DNA of 64,000 nt from JACQFK01 sp964619955. Lineage in GTDB: Bacteria > Planctomycetota > MHYJ01 > JACPRB01. The position numbers and the translations under genes were made by a program. The stretch covers positions 43,709-107,708 of the forward strand of contig CAZUJF010000017.1 in the NCBI GenBank assembly GCA_964619955.1, in the 5' to 3' direction. The notes under the pieces are model-generated. The model had not been told where the DNA came from, searched no databases, and was given only the letters and a program-made list of their open reading frames with translations. Positions 9,586-18,951 of the stretch are shown here, piece after piece (position 1 is the stretch's first letter; each line of letters begins with the position of its first letter).

Positions 9586-10047
9586 TCAGCGTGCGTTCGC
9601 CAGGGTCTGCTCGAGCGCCTGCAGGCAGTCGGCCAGGGGGATGGTCCAGAGGCCCGCTTTCCTCTTGGCGAAGCTCTTCTTCCAGGGTTCGTAGGCCGCC
9701 TGGAAGTCCGGGACGGGGAGGCCGGAGCGGAGGAGTTGCGGGCCGCTCTTGTCCAGGGCGGATTCGACGATGGGCAGATGCCGGACCTGGTCCGTGAAGC
9801 CTGTCGGGGCCTTGGGGTTCTTGAGGTGCACGCCTTCGAGCGCGATATGGACGATGGGGCCGACCTGGTGGGGGTCCACCCGGAGGACCAGGAAGCGCGC
9901 CTTCTCCTCGGACGGGCGGGCCTTGAAGGAGTACTCGGAACCGACGACGTATTTGGAGGGAGGGCCTGCCGGCACGGCGTCTTCGGAGGACTTGCCGCAG
10001 CCCCAGGCCAGAAGGGCGGGGAGGATCAGGACCCGTCTTCTCATCAT
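9586..10047 (-). CDS. Hypothetical lipoprotein
   Basis: 153 residues. The N-terminus MMRRRVLILPALLAWGC is a lipoprotein signal with the lipobox Cys at residue 17. The mature part has a Lys/Arg-rich first half and ends in a helical region; no recognised domain. It follows the DUF4143 ATPase on the same strand with a gap of about 110 bases and precedes the kinase gene by 46 bases, so it could be read with the kinase. Function unknown; the call rests on the signal and normal codon use. Confidence 0.7.
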   Translation of the reverse strand: MMRRRVLILPALLAWGCGKSSEDAVPAGPPSKYVVGSEYSFKARPSEEKARFLVLRVDPHQVGPIVHIALEGVHLKNPKAPTGFTDQVRHLPIVESALDKSGPQLLRSGLPVPDFQAAYEPWKKSFAKRKAGLWTIPLADCLQALEQTLANAR

Positions 10048-10158
10048 CCCGTGACTCTAAATCATCGACGGGTCCGGTTTCAACCCGGCGGCGCAACTTT
10101 TCCGCCGGGCGCCGGTTCGAGCCCGTCCCGCCCGTCTGCCGTCCAAGCGGACCGGAAC

Positions 10159-11469
10159 TCAGAACCCCGGCTTGTCCAGCCCGGCCATCCAGCGCCAGGC
10201 CGGGAGGATCGAGACGGCGCGTCCGTCGATGCGCCGCTCGCCTTCCTGGTTGTGCGTCAGCACCACGCCCGTCGCGGCCCGGGTGTCCCGGAGGGCCTCC
10301 CTCAAGCCCTTCAACTCCCGGTCTTCGTTGGCGGGACCCAGGTCCCAGCAGACCTGGACGGCCGCCCGGACGCGGGGGCCCTCCCGGAGGATGAAGTCGC
10401 ACTCGTGCCGGTCCGCGTGGTAGTAGAGCTCGAAGCCCCGCCGGAGCAGTTCCACGGCCACGGCGTTCTCGAGGAGGCGGCCCCGGTTTTCGGAAAAGGC
10501 CCCGCCGAGACCGGCGAAGCCGGTGTCGATCAGATAGACCTTCACGGGATTGAAGAGGCGGCGGGCCGGCGAGAAGCCGAACTTCCGGGCCCGGACCAGG
10601 AAGAAGGCCTCTTCGAGGAAGCCGAGGTAGGACGAGATGGTGGCCTTTGAGGCCGGCCGCCCCCCTCCCTTGAAGCGGCGCTCGAAGGCGCCGATCGAGA
10701 AGAGGCAGGCGTAGGCTTCAAGCAGCCAGGCCAGGAGGTCGTCGAGCAGGCTGCGGGCCCGGATCTGATGGCGGTCGAGGACGTCCCGATAGACCACGGT
10801 TTCGAAGTACCCCTGCAGGAGGCGCCGGCGCTCGGGCGCCGTTTCCCGGAGGCAGACTTCGGGGTAGCCCCCGTGGCCCAGCCAGTCCTGGAAGGCGGCG
10901 GCGGCCCCGGCGGCGCCCCCGGGCATCCGGGCGCGGGCGGGCGTCGGGAGGGCTTTCTTCAGGGACAGGAACTCCTCGAACGAGAAGGGCAGGATGAGGA
11001 TGCTTTCGTAGCGGCCCCGCAATTCCGTCGCGACCTCCCGTGCGAGGAGCCCGGAGTTGCTTCCCGTCACGACGATGCGGTGGCGGCCTCGGTTGTGGAG
11101 GGTGCGCAGCATCCGGCTCCAGTCGTCCACCCTCTGGACCTCGTCCAGGAAGAGGTACTTGGGCGGACGTCCGGCCAGGCGCTCGTGGGCGCCCAGCAGG
11201 GCGTCCATGGACGGGGCCTCGAAGCCCTTGAGGCGGTAGTCCTCGAAATCCACGAAGAGGGTGTCGCCGCGGCGGGCCGCCCCGGATTTCAGCAGGCCGT
11301 CGATCAGTTGGTGGAGAAAGAACGTCTTGCCCGCGCGCCGGGGGCCCACCAGGGCCAGCACGCTCCGCAGGCGGGAGGGGACCACGTCCGGCCCGCGCCG
11401 CTCGACGCGGCCCGGCGGGGACGCCCCCTCGAGCCACTCCGCGGCCACCCGTTCCAAGGCTTCGTTCAT
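10159..11469 (-). CDS. AAA-type ATPase with DUF4143 C-terminal domain
   Basis: 436 residues. P-loop (GPRRAGKTFFLHQ, about residue 41), Walker B (YLFLDEVQRVDDW) and sensor (IVVTGSNSGLL) are in the order seen in AAA_14 ATPases. The C-terminal part (LFNPVKVYLIDTGF, then YHADRHECDFILR) matches the DUF4143 domain, whose D/ECDF stretch resembles a restriction-nuclease-like fold. These proteins are very common in archaea and many bacteria and their role is still unclear; defence and toxin-antitoxin links have been suggested. The ATG at 11469 lies 15 bases from an AT-rich patch with a palindrome, unlike the surrounding GC-rich DNA, which hints at horizontal acquisition and own regulation. Confidence 0.88.
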   Translation of the reverse strand: MNEALERVAAEWLEGASPPGRVERRGPDVVPSRLRSVLALVGPRRAGKTFFLHQLIDGLLKSGAARRGDTLFVDFEDYRLKGFEAPSMDALLGAHERLAGRPPKYLFLDEVQRVDDWSRMLRTLHNRGRHRIVVTGSNSGLLAREVATELRGRYESILILPFSFEEFLSLKKALPTPARARMPGGAAGAAAAFQDWLGHGGYPEVCLRETAPERRRLLQGYFETVVYRDVLDRHQIRARSLLDDLLAWLLEAYACLFSIGAFERRFKGGGRPASKATISSYLGFLEEAFFLVRARKFGFSPARRLFNPVKVYLIDTGFAGLGGAFSENRGRLLENAVAVELLRRGFELYYHADRHECDFILREGPRVRAAVQVCWDLGPANEDRELKGLREALRDTRAATGVVLTHNQEGERRIDGRAVSILPAWRWMAGLDKPGF

Positions 11470-11484
11470 AAGGACAGTATACTA

Positions 11485-11506
11485 AACGATTAGCACTATA
11501 ACCGTT
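11485..11506. promoter_or_regulatory. Imperfect palindrome upstream of the DUF4143 ATPase gene
   Basis: AACGATTA, a 6-base centre, then TAACCGTT. The arms match at 7 of 8 positions. It sits 16 bases before the ATPase start, inside the only AT-rich stretch of the neighbourhood, next to a TATACT box read on the minus strand. The position fits an operator that covers the promoter. No repressor gene is adjacent; autoregulation would be a guess. Confidence 0.45.
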
Positions 11507-11605
11507 CAATTTGAAAGTTGCCTGCGGCGGTCCGGGGGGAGGCGCAATCCCGGGAACGAACGGGCCTCTTCCGCCGTCCTCCTCCCTGTGGTAGAAGGGC
11601 CTGCC

Positions 11606-13249
11606 TTGAGCGACGAGACACCGCCTCCCCCCTTCGATCTCGAGCGGGCCGAGTACGCCGGCGCTGCCGCGGCGGCCGGCGTCTGCGCGCGCTGCGAGAA
11701 CGTCCTCCGGGACGAATACCACCTGGCCGGCGCGGCGCTGATCTGCGTCCCCTGCGAGCGCGAGGTGTCCGGCGGGGCGGACGGGCTGCCGACGGCGCTG
11801 CGTCTGTTCCGCGCCTGCGGCTACGGGCTGGCCGTCACGGGGGTCGCGATCGGGCTCCTGATCGCGACGCAGCGCTTCGGGTTCCAGATCCTCCTCATGG
11901 CCGTCTCCGGGATGGGGATCGGCATCGCGGTGCGGATCGGGTCGGGCGGCCGCGGGGGCTGGCCGTTCCAGATCGCGGCGGCCCTCTGCGCCTACCTCGC
12001 CGCGACGCTGTCGTTCGTGCCCCTGGCGTTGCAGTCGGGCCGCCTCTCGGGCGGTCTGGGGAGGGCCGTGCTCGTCTGCCTCGGGCTGCCGTTCACGGCG
12101 GGGGATCAGCGGCTGATGCTCTGGCTCATGGCGGGCGTGGGCGCCTACGTCGCGATCCGGATGAACGGGCGCCGTCCGCTGCGGCTGCCGGGGCCGTTCC
12201 GGCTCCGGGCGGCGTCGGCGGGATCCGCCGCGGCGGAGCCCTGTCCCTCCTGCGGGGCGGACCAGCCGCCGGGCATGACGGCCTGCCCCTCCTGCGCGCG
12301 GCTCGTGCACGGGGCGCGGCTGCGGGACCTGATCGCCGAGGGCCGCCGGGCGGAGGCGGCGGGCGACGCGACGCGGGCCGTGACGCTGTGGCGGGAGATC
12401 CTGGAACTGCTGCCTCCGGGCTCGCGCCAGCAGGCGGCGGCGCTCGGGGAGGTGCGGCGCCTGAGCGGGCTCGTCGAGGAGGCGCCGGCGGCTGCTGCAG
12501 GCGGCCGCTTCAAGCGGGGCTGGCTGGGCCTCGGCGCACTCGCCGTCTTCCTGCTGACGAAGGGGAAGTTCCTGCTGGCGGGCCTGACCAAGCTGCCGAC
12601 GCTGCTCTCGATGCTGGCGACCGTCGGCGTCTACATGAGCCTCTTCGGCTGGAAGTTCGCCGTGGGGTTCATCGTTTCGCTCTACATCCACGAGATGGGC
12701 CACGTGTGGATGCTGCGGCGCTACGGGATCCGGGCCTCGGCGCCGATGTTCATCCCCGGCCTGGGGGCCTTCGTGCGCCTGCAGCAGTATCCGGCCACCG
12801 TGCGCGAGGACGCGCGGGTGGGCCTGGCGGGGCCGATCTGGGGCCTGGGGGCCGCGGCGGCGGCGACGGCCGTCTGGGCCTGGTCGGGGGCCCCGGTCTG
12901 GGGGGCGATCGCGAAATTCGGCGCCTGGCTCAACCTCTTCAACCTGCTTCCCGTGTGGCAGTTCGACGGCGGCCGGGGCTTCCGCTCGCTGCCCCGCTGG
13001 CAGCGCTGGATCGCCGCCGCCGTGCTCGCCGGGGCCTGGCACGCGACCGGCGGGGAGACGCTGCTCTTCATCCTGCTGCTGTGCGCGGCGGGCCGGGCCC
13101 TCTTCGGGGACGCGCCGCGGGAGCGGGACGACGGCATCCTCATCCAGTACGTGCTGCTCGTCGGCCTGCTGACCTGGATCTTCCTTCGGATCCCGCTGCC
13201 GCCCGAGGCGATGCTGCAAGACCCTGTCCCGCAAGGGGATGGGCGCTGA
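11606..13249 (+). CDS. Site-2-protease-like (M50) zinc metallopeptidase with zinc ribbons
   Basis: 547-residue polytopic membrane protein. The HEMGH zinc motif is at about residue 362 and the second metal motif at about 452 (LLPVWQFDGGRG), the M50 pattern for intramembrane proteases. The N-terminus has a CxxC pair set (CARCENVLR, CVPCER), and a rubredoxin-like ribbon (CPSCG, CPSC) sits near residue 212, before a short helical repeat. TTG at 11606 is chosen because AGAAGGG lies 6 bases upstream; a GTG at 11588 has no ribosome binding site. Substrates are unknown; the family usually cuts membrane-bound anti-sigma factors or acts in lipid metabolism. Confidence 0.85.
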   Translation: MSDETPPPPFDLERAEYAGAAAAAGVCARCENVLRDEYHLAGAALICVPCEREVSGGADGLPTALRLFRACGYGLAVTGVAIGLLIATQRFGFQILLMAVSGMGIGIAVRIGSGGRGGWPFQIAAALCAYLAATLSFVPLALQSGRLSGGLGRAVLVCLGLPFTAGDQRLMLWLMAGVGAYVAIRMNGRRPLRLPGPFRLRAASAGSAAAEPCPSCGADQPPGMTACPSCARLVHGARLRDLIAEGRRAEAAGDATRAVTLWREILELLPPGSRQQAAALGEVRRLSGLVEEAPAAAAGGRFKRGWLGLGALAVFLLTKGKFLLAGLTKLPTLLSMLATVGVYMSLFGWKFAVGFIVSLYIHEMGHVWMLRRYGIRASAPMFIPGLGAFVRLQQYPATVREDARVGLAGPIWGLGAAAAATAVWAWSGAPVWGAIAKFGAWLNLFNLLPVWQFDGGRGFRSLPRWQRWIAAAVLAGAWHATGGETLLFILLLCAAGRALFGDAPRERDDGILIQYVLLVGLLTWIFLRIPLPPEAMLQDPVPQGDGR

Positions 13250-13258
13250 GCCTATTTC

Positions 13259-13287
13259 TTGACGGGCACCTCACGGAGAGGTAGGAT
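13259..13287 (+). promoter_or_regulatory. Sigma-70 type promoter for the NifA-like activator gene
   Basis: TTGACG, 17-base spacer, TAGGAT. It starts 9 bases after the peptidase stop codon and leaves a leader of about 80 bases before the activator ATG at 13374. The match is good at both boxes with the optimal spacing. Confidence 0.6.
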
Positions 13288-13373
13288 GCAGACTTCAGGG
13301 GTACCGGGTTGTAGGAATTCAATTTCCTGCATACTCTCAGGTCGTCCCCGCTGAATCCGCAGAAAGGATCCCG

Positions 13374-14942
<1,569 letters not shown>

Positions 14943-15029
14943 GGCTTCCGCGAAGTAGGCCTCCCTTCCCGTTTCCCACCGCGGGGTCGCTCGCGGCCTA
15001 GTTCGCTACCCGTTCCCCCCTGAAAGCCC

Positions 15030-15046
15030 TTGGCACGGGGTTTGCG
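15030..15046 (+). promoter_or_regulatory. Sigma-54 promoter of the nitrite/nitrate reductase operon
   Basis: TTGGCACGGGGTTTGCG has GG at -24 and GC at -12 with the required 10 bases between them. It lies about 30 bases before the nirB ATG and directly after the sigma-54 activator gene. Confidence 0.9.
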
Positions 15047-15075
15047 CTTCCGGACTCCGGAGGCAAAGCACCGAG

Positions 15076-17580
15076 ATGATTCAGGCGAAGCGGAAACGGC
15101 TGGTCGTCGTGGGCAACGGCATGGCCGGGGCCCGCGTGGTGGAGGAGATCCTCAAGCGGGCGCCGCAGGACTTCGACGTCGTGATGTTCGGCGCGGAGCC
15201 CTACGGCAACTACAACCGCATCCTCCTGAGCAACGTGCTCAACGGGACGCAGCCGGCGGGCGAGATCTTCATCAACCCCCTGGAGTGGTACCGGAAGAAC
15301 GGCATCACCCTGCACGCCGGCGTGCGTGCCGAGCGCATCGACCGGGAACGCCGCGTCGTCGTCGGGCGCCCGCTCGCCCCCAAGGCGCTCCCCTACGCGG
15401 CCGACGCGGCGGCGGAGGGCGCCCCGGTGGAGGCCCCCTACGACCATGTCATCATCGCGACCGGTTCGCGGCCCTTCGTCCCCCCGATGGAGGGCTTCGG
15501 AGGGACCGGGACCTTCCTCTTCCGCACGATCGAGGACTGCGAGCGCATCGCGGACTACGCGAAGGGCTGCAAGCGGGCGGCGGTCATCGGCGGCGGCCTG
15601 CTGGGCCTGGAGGCCGCGCGCGGCCTGCTGACGCACGGCGTCGAGGTCACCGTGCTCGAAGTGGCGCCCCAGCTCATGATCGCGCAGCTCGACCCCGAAT
15701 CCGGGCTCATGCTGAAGGCCACGATGGAGGGCATGGGCGTCAAGGTGCTCTGCGACAAGATCACCACCCGCATCGTCTCGGCGGACGGCCGCCCCGTGAA
15801 GCTGGACTTCAAGGACGGCTCGGCCCTCGAGACCGACATGGTGGTGGTGAGCGCGGGCATCCGTCCGATCGCGGAGATCGCGGCCGCCAGCGGGCTCGCC
15901 GTGGAGAAGGCGATCGTCGTCGACGACCAGCTCCGGACGAACGACCCGGAGGTCTTTTCGGTCGGCGAGTGCGTGCAGCACCGCGGCCGGATCTACGGCC
16001 TGGTGGAGCCGATCTGGGAGATGGCCCGCGTGCTCGCGGACGTGGTCACGGGCCGGAACCCGTCGGCCGCGTACGCCGGATCGAAGCTCGGCACCAAGCT
16101 CAAGGTCATGGGCGTGGAACTGGCGTCGATGGGCGAGACGAAACCCGCCTCGCCCGCGGACGAGGTCGTCGTGTATCGCGAGCCCGCCCAGGGCGTCTAC
16201 AAGAAGCTGATCATCCGGGAGGGCCGCCTGGCCGGGGCGATCCTCCTGGGCGAGACCGACGCGTTCACGGATCTCATGCAGCACTACCAGTCGGGCTCGC
16301 GCCTGCCGTCCCGCCGCTCGGAGCTGCTCTTCGGGGCCCCCGGCGAGGGCGTCGGCATCCTCAAGGTGCTCGACATGCCCGACAGCCTGCAGATCTGCAA
16401 CTGCAACGGCGTCAGCAAGAAGCAGATCGTGGACGCCGTGCAGAACGGCTGCACCAGCGTCGCGAAGGTGGGCGCCTGCACCAAGGCCGGCACCGGCTGC
16501 CAGTCCTGCAAGGGGGTCGTCGCCCAGCTCATCGAGGCCTACCGGGGCGCCGCGAGGAAGGATCCCGCCGAGCATTACTACGTGCCGGGCGTGCCGCTGG
16601 AGAAGGAGGCCCTGATCGCGGAGATCCGGCGCCGCGGGCTCAAATCGGTGAGCGCCGTCTTCGCCGGCCTGGCGGGGGGCAAGGAGGATCCGGGAAGCAA
16701 GGCCGGCCTCGCCTCGCTGCTGAAATCCCTCTGGGCGGGCGAATACGACGACGAGCGCGACGCGCGGTTCATCAACGACCGCGTGCACGCGAACATCCAG
16801 AAGGACGGCACGTTCTCCGTCGTCCCCCGCATCTACGGGGGCGTGACGACGCCCGCGGAGCTCAAGCGCATCGCGGAGGTCGCGGAGCAGTACAAGGTGC
16901 CGATGGTGAAGTTCACCGGCGGGCAGCGGATCGACCTGCTCGGCGTGAAGAAGGAGGACCTGCCCGGGGTCTGGACGGCGCTCGGGATGCCGAGCGGCCA
17001 TGCGTACACGAAGACGATGCGCACCTGCAAGAGCTGCGTGGGCACGGACTTCTGCCGCTACGGCCTGGGGGATTCGATCGCGCTCGCGCAGAAGATCGAG
17101 CGGCGCTTCCAGGGGATCGAGTCGCCGCACAAGATGAAGCTCGCCACGGCGGGCTGCCCGCGCAACTGCTCCGAGGCCTACGTGAAGGACCTGGGCGCGG
17201 TCGCCATCGAGGGCGGGAAGTGGGAGATCTACGTCGGCGGCGCCGCGGGCGGCTCGGTGCGGAAGGGCGACCTGCTCTGCACCGTGGACTCGCACGAGGA
17301 GGTGCTGAAGATCATGGGGCGTTTCATGCAGTACTACCGCGAGCACGGGAAGTATCTGGAGCGGACCTACCACTTCGTCGAGCGGATCCACATCGAGACG
17401 CTGAAGAAAATCCTGCTCGAGGACAGCCTGGGCATCTGCGCCCGCCTGGACGCGGACATCCAGAAGGCGGTGGACGCCTACGTGGACCCCTGGAAGGAGG
17501 CGGAGCTGCCCGCGTATCCGCGGCAGTTCAGCGCCCCCGAACTGGCCCGGATCCTGGAGGCCGCGGAAAACAATGGGTGA
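15076..17580 (+). CDS. nirB: Assimilatory nitrite reductase large subunit
   Basis: 834-residue NirB/NasD type enzyme that reduces nitrite to ammonium in the cytoplasm. Domains in order: FAD/NAD oxidoreductase (VVVGNGMAGARVVEE; AAVIGGGLLGLEAARG), a BFD-like [2Fe-2S] domain (CNCNGVSKKQI, then CQSCKG), the sulfite/nitrite reductase ferredoxin-like half domain, and the sirohaem/[4Fe-4S] domain with CKSCVGTDFCR and GCPRNCSEA. The start is the ATG at 15076; GGAGG is 12 bases upstream. First gene of an operon behind a sigma-54 promoter; it overlaps nirD by 8 bases. Confidence 0.95.
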   Translation: MIQAKRKRLVVVGNGMAGARVVEEILKRAPQDFDVVMFGAEPYGNYNRILLSNVLNGTQPAGEIFINPLEWYRKNGITLHAGVRAERIDRERRVVVGRPLAPKALPYAADAAAEGAPVEAPYDHVIIATGSRPFVPPMEGFGGTGTFLFRTIEDCERIADYAKGCKRAAVIGGGLLGLEAARGLLTHGVEVTVLEVAPQLMIAQLDPESGLMLKATMEGMGVKVLCDKITTRIVSADGRPVKLDFKDGSALETDMVVVSAGIRPIAEIAAASGLAVEKAIVVDDQLRTNDPEVFSVGECVQHRGRIYGLVEPIWEMARVLADVVTGRNPSAAYAGSKLGTKLKVMGVELASMGETKPASPADEVVVYREPAQGVYKKLIIREGRLAGAILLGETDAFTDLMQHYQSGSRLPSRRSELLFGAPGEGVGILKVLDMPDSLQICNCNGVSKKQIVDAVQNGCTSVAKVGACTKAGTGCQSCKGVVAQLIEAYRGAARKDPAEHYYVPGVPLEKEALIAEIRRRGLKSVSAVFAGLAGGKEDPGSKAGLASLLKSLWAGEYDDERDARFINDRVHANIQKDGTFSVVPRIYGGVTTPAELKRIAEVAEQYKVPMVKFTGGQRIDLLGVKKEDLPGVWTALGMPSGHAYTKTMRTCKSCVGTDFCRYGLGDSIALAQKIERRFQGIESPHKMKLATAGCPRNCSEAYVKDLGAVAIEGGKWEIYVGGAAGGSVRKGDLLCTVDSHEEVLKIMGRFMQYYREHGKYLERTYHFVERIHIETLKKILLEDSLGICARLDADIQKAVDAYVDPWKEAELPAYPRQFSAPELARILEAAENNG

Positions 17581-17914
17581 GATCGCCGGCGCCCCCGTCA
17601 TCGTGAAACTCGGCCCGGTCGCGCAGATCGCGCCGGGCCAGGGCTTCTGCTTCGTCGTCGGCGGCGAGGAGATCGCCGTGTTCCGCCAGCGGGACGGGGC
17701 GCTCTTCGCCACGCAGAACCGCTGCCCGCACAAGAACGCGCCGCTCTCGGAGGGCATCGCCGGCGGCGGCCAGGTGATCTGCCCCTTCCATTCCCACAAG
17801 TTCGATCTCTGCAGCGGGAAGGGGCCGTCCCCCGAGCTCTGTCTGCGCACCTGGCCCGTCCGCGAGGAGCGGGGCGAGATCCTGCTGACGTTGGAGCCGC
17901 GGAGGGCTCCGTGA
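17573..17914 (+). CDS. nirD: Nitrite reductase small subunit, Rieske type
   Basis: 113 residues. The Rieske [2Fe-2S] ligands CPH and CPFHSH are present (about residues 47 and 65), as in Rieske-type NirD proteins rather than the ligand-free enterobacterial form. Its start lies inside the nirB end and its stop is shared with the next gene's GTG (GTGA). It would pair with NirB in the cytoplasm. Confidence 0.88.
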   Translation: MGEIAGAPVIVKLGPVAQIAPGQGFCFVVGGEEIAVFRQRDGALFATQNRCPHKNAPLSEGIAGGGQVICPFHSHKFDLCSGKGPSPELCLRTWPVREERGEILLTLEPRRAP

Positions 17915-18951
17915 GCCTGGCCTCCCTGGGGCTCGACCGCCGCGCGTTCACGGCGGCGCTGGGCCTCACCTCGCTCCTGGCGGCGGGGATCGTCCTGGGA
18001 TCGCGCAACCTGAGGAATTACGATCCGCTGCTGCTGACCTACACGTTCGGGACGCTCTTCGCCGCGTTCGCGGTGGTGTACCGGACGGCCGTCTGGATCC
18101 AGCGTCCGCCCACCTGGACCTATTTGCGCCGCTCGTGGAGCATCCTGCGCTCCGGGGGGGCGCCGGCGAAGCTCGGCTTCGTGACCCGGCAGGCGGCGGT
18201 GCATCTGGGCGCGCAGCGCTTCATCCGGAACCGCGGCTTCCTGCGCTGGATGATCCACCTGCTCCTGGCCTGGGGCAGCATGCTCGCCGGCGCGGTGACC
18301 TTCCCCCTGGTCTTCGGCTGGCTGACCTTCGAGACCCCGCTCAGCGACCACCAGCTCTACCAGGTCATGCTCTTCGGGTTCAAAGTCGGCCAGTTCCACA
18401 CGGCCTCGCCCGTGCGCTTCGTGACGTTCAACCTGCTCAACATCGCCGCGATCATGGTGACCACGGGGGCGCTGCTCTCCCTGCACCGGCGCCTGAAGGA
18501 CGCGGGGGCCCGCGGCCGGCAGCAGTTCGGGAACGACCTGGTCCCGCTGCTGCTCCTGCTGGCGATCTCGGTGACCGGCCTGATGCTGACGTTCAGCATG
18601 CACGCGCTGGGGGGCGCGGGCTATCCGATGCTCTCGCTGATCCACGCGATCACCGTGACGGTGACGCTCGTCTACATCCCCTTCGGCAAGTTCTTCCACA
18701 TCGTGCAGCGTCCCGCCCACCTGGGCGTGATGCTCTACCGCCGCGAGGGGGCGGCGGGCCCCCAGGCGGCCTGCCGGACCTGCGGCGCGAGCTTCGCCTC
18801 CGCGATGCACGTCGCCGACCTGGGCCGGGTGCTGGTGGAAACGGGCGTGCCCCTGGCGGTCGACATCTGCCCGCCCTGCAAGCGCCGCCGGCTCGGGCGC
18901 GGCCACGCCCTGGAACGCGGGCGGCTCTCGGGAGCGGGAAGGGAGGCCTGA
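17911..18951 (+). CDS. Polytopic membrane protein of the nitrate reductase operon (NarI-like)
   Basis: 346 residues with about six hydrophobic helices and His residues inside them that could bind haem (for example FLRWMIHLLLAW, SDHQLYQ, SLIHAITVTV). A soluble C-terminus carries two CxxC pairs (CRTCG and CPPC). It resembles the cytochrome b-like membrane subunits of respiratory nitrate reductase and heterodisulfide reductase systems. Its place between nirD and the molybdenum subunit, with 4-base and 1-base overlaps, suggests that it feeds quinol electrons to the nitrate reductase. The haem role is inference; the family match is loose. Confidence 0.75.
   Translation: MSLASLGLDRRAFTAALGLTSLLAAGIVLGSRNLRNYDPLLLTYTFGTLFAAFAVVYRTAVWIQRPPTWTYLRRSWSILRSGGAPAKLGFVTRQAAVHLGAQRFIRNRGFLRWMIHLLLAWGSMLAGAVTFPLVFGWLTFETPLSDHQLYQVMLFGFKVGQFHTASPVRFVTFNLLNIAAIMVTTGALLSLHRRLKDAGARGRQQFGNDLVPLLLLLAISVTGLMLTFSMHALGGAGYPMLSLIHAITVTVTLVYIPFGKFFHIVQRPAHLGVMLYRREGAAGPQAACRTCGASFASAMHVADLGRVLVETGVPLAVDICPPCKRRRLGRGHALERGRLSGAGREA

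Noticed and set aside
6768..9797. 1009-codon plus-strand frame opposite the kinase
   Set aside because: Composition is that of an antisense shadow; the minus-strand kinase has all catalytic motifs.
14998..18906. 1302-codon minus-strand frame opposite nirB-nirD
   Set aside because: Antisense shadow rich in His, Arg, Asp and Gly with no domain; the plus strand is fully occupied by overlapping real genes.
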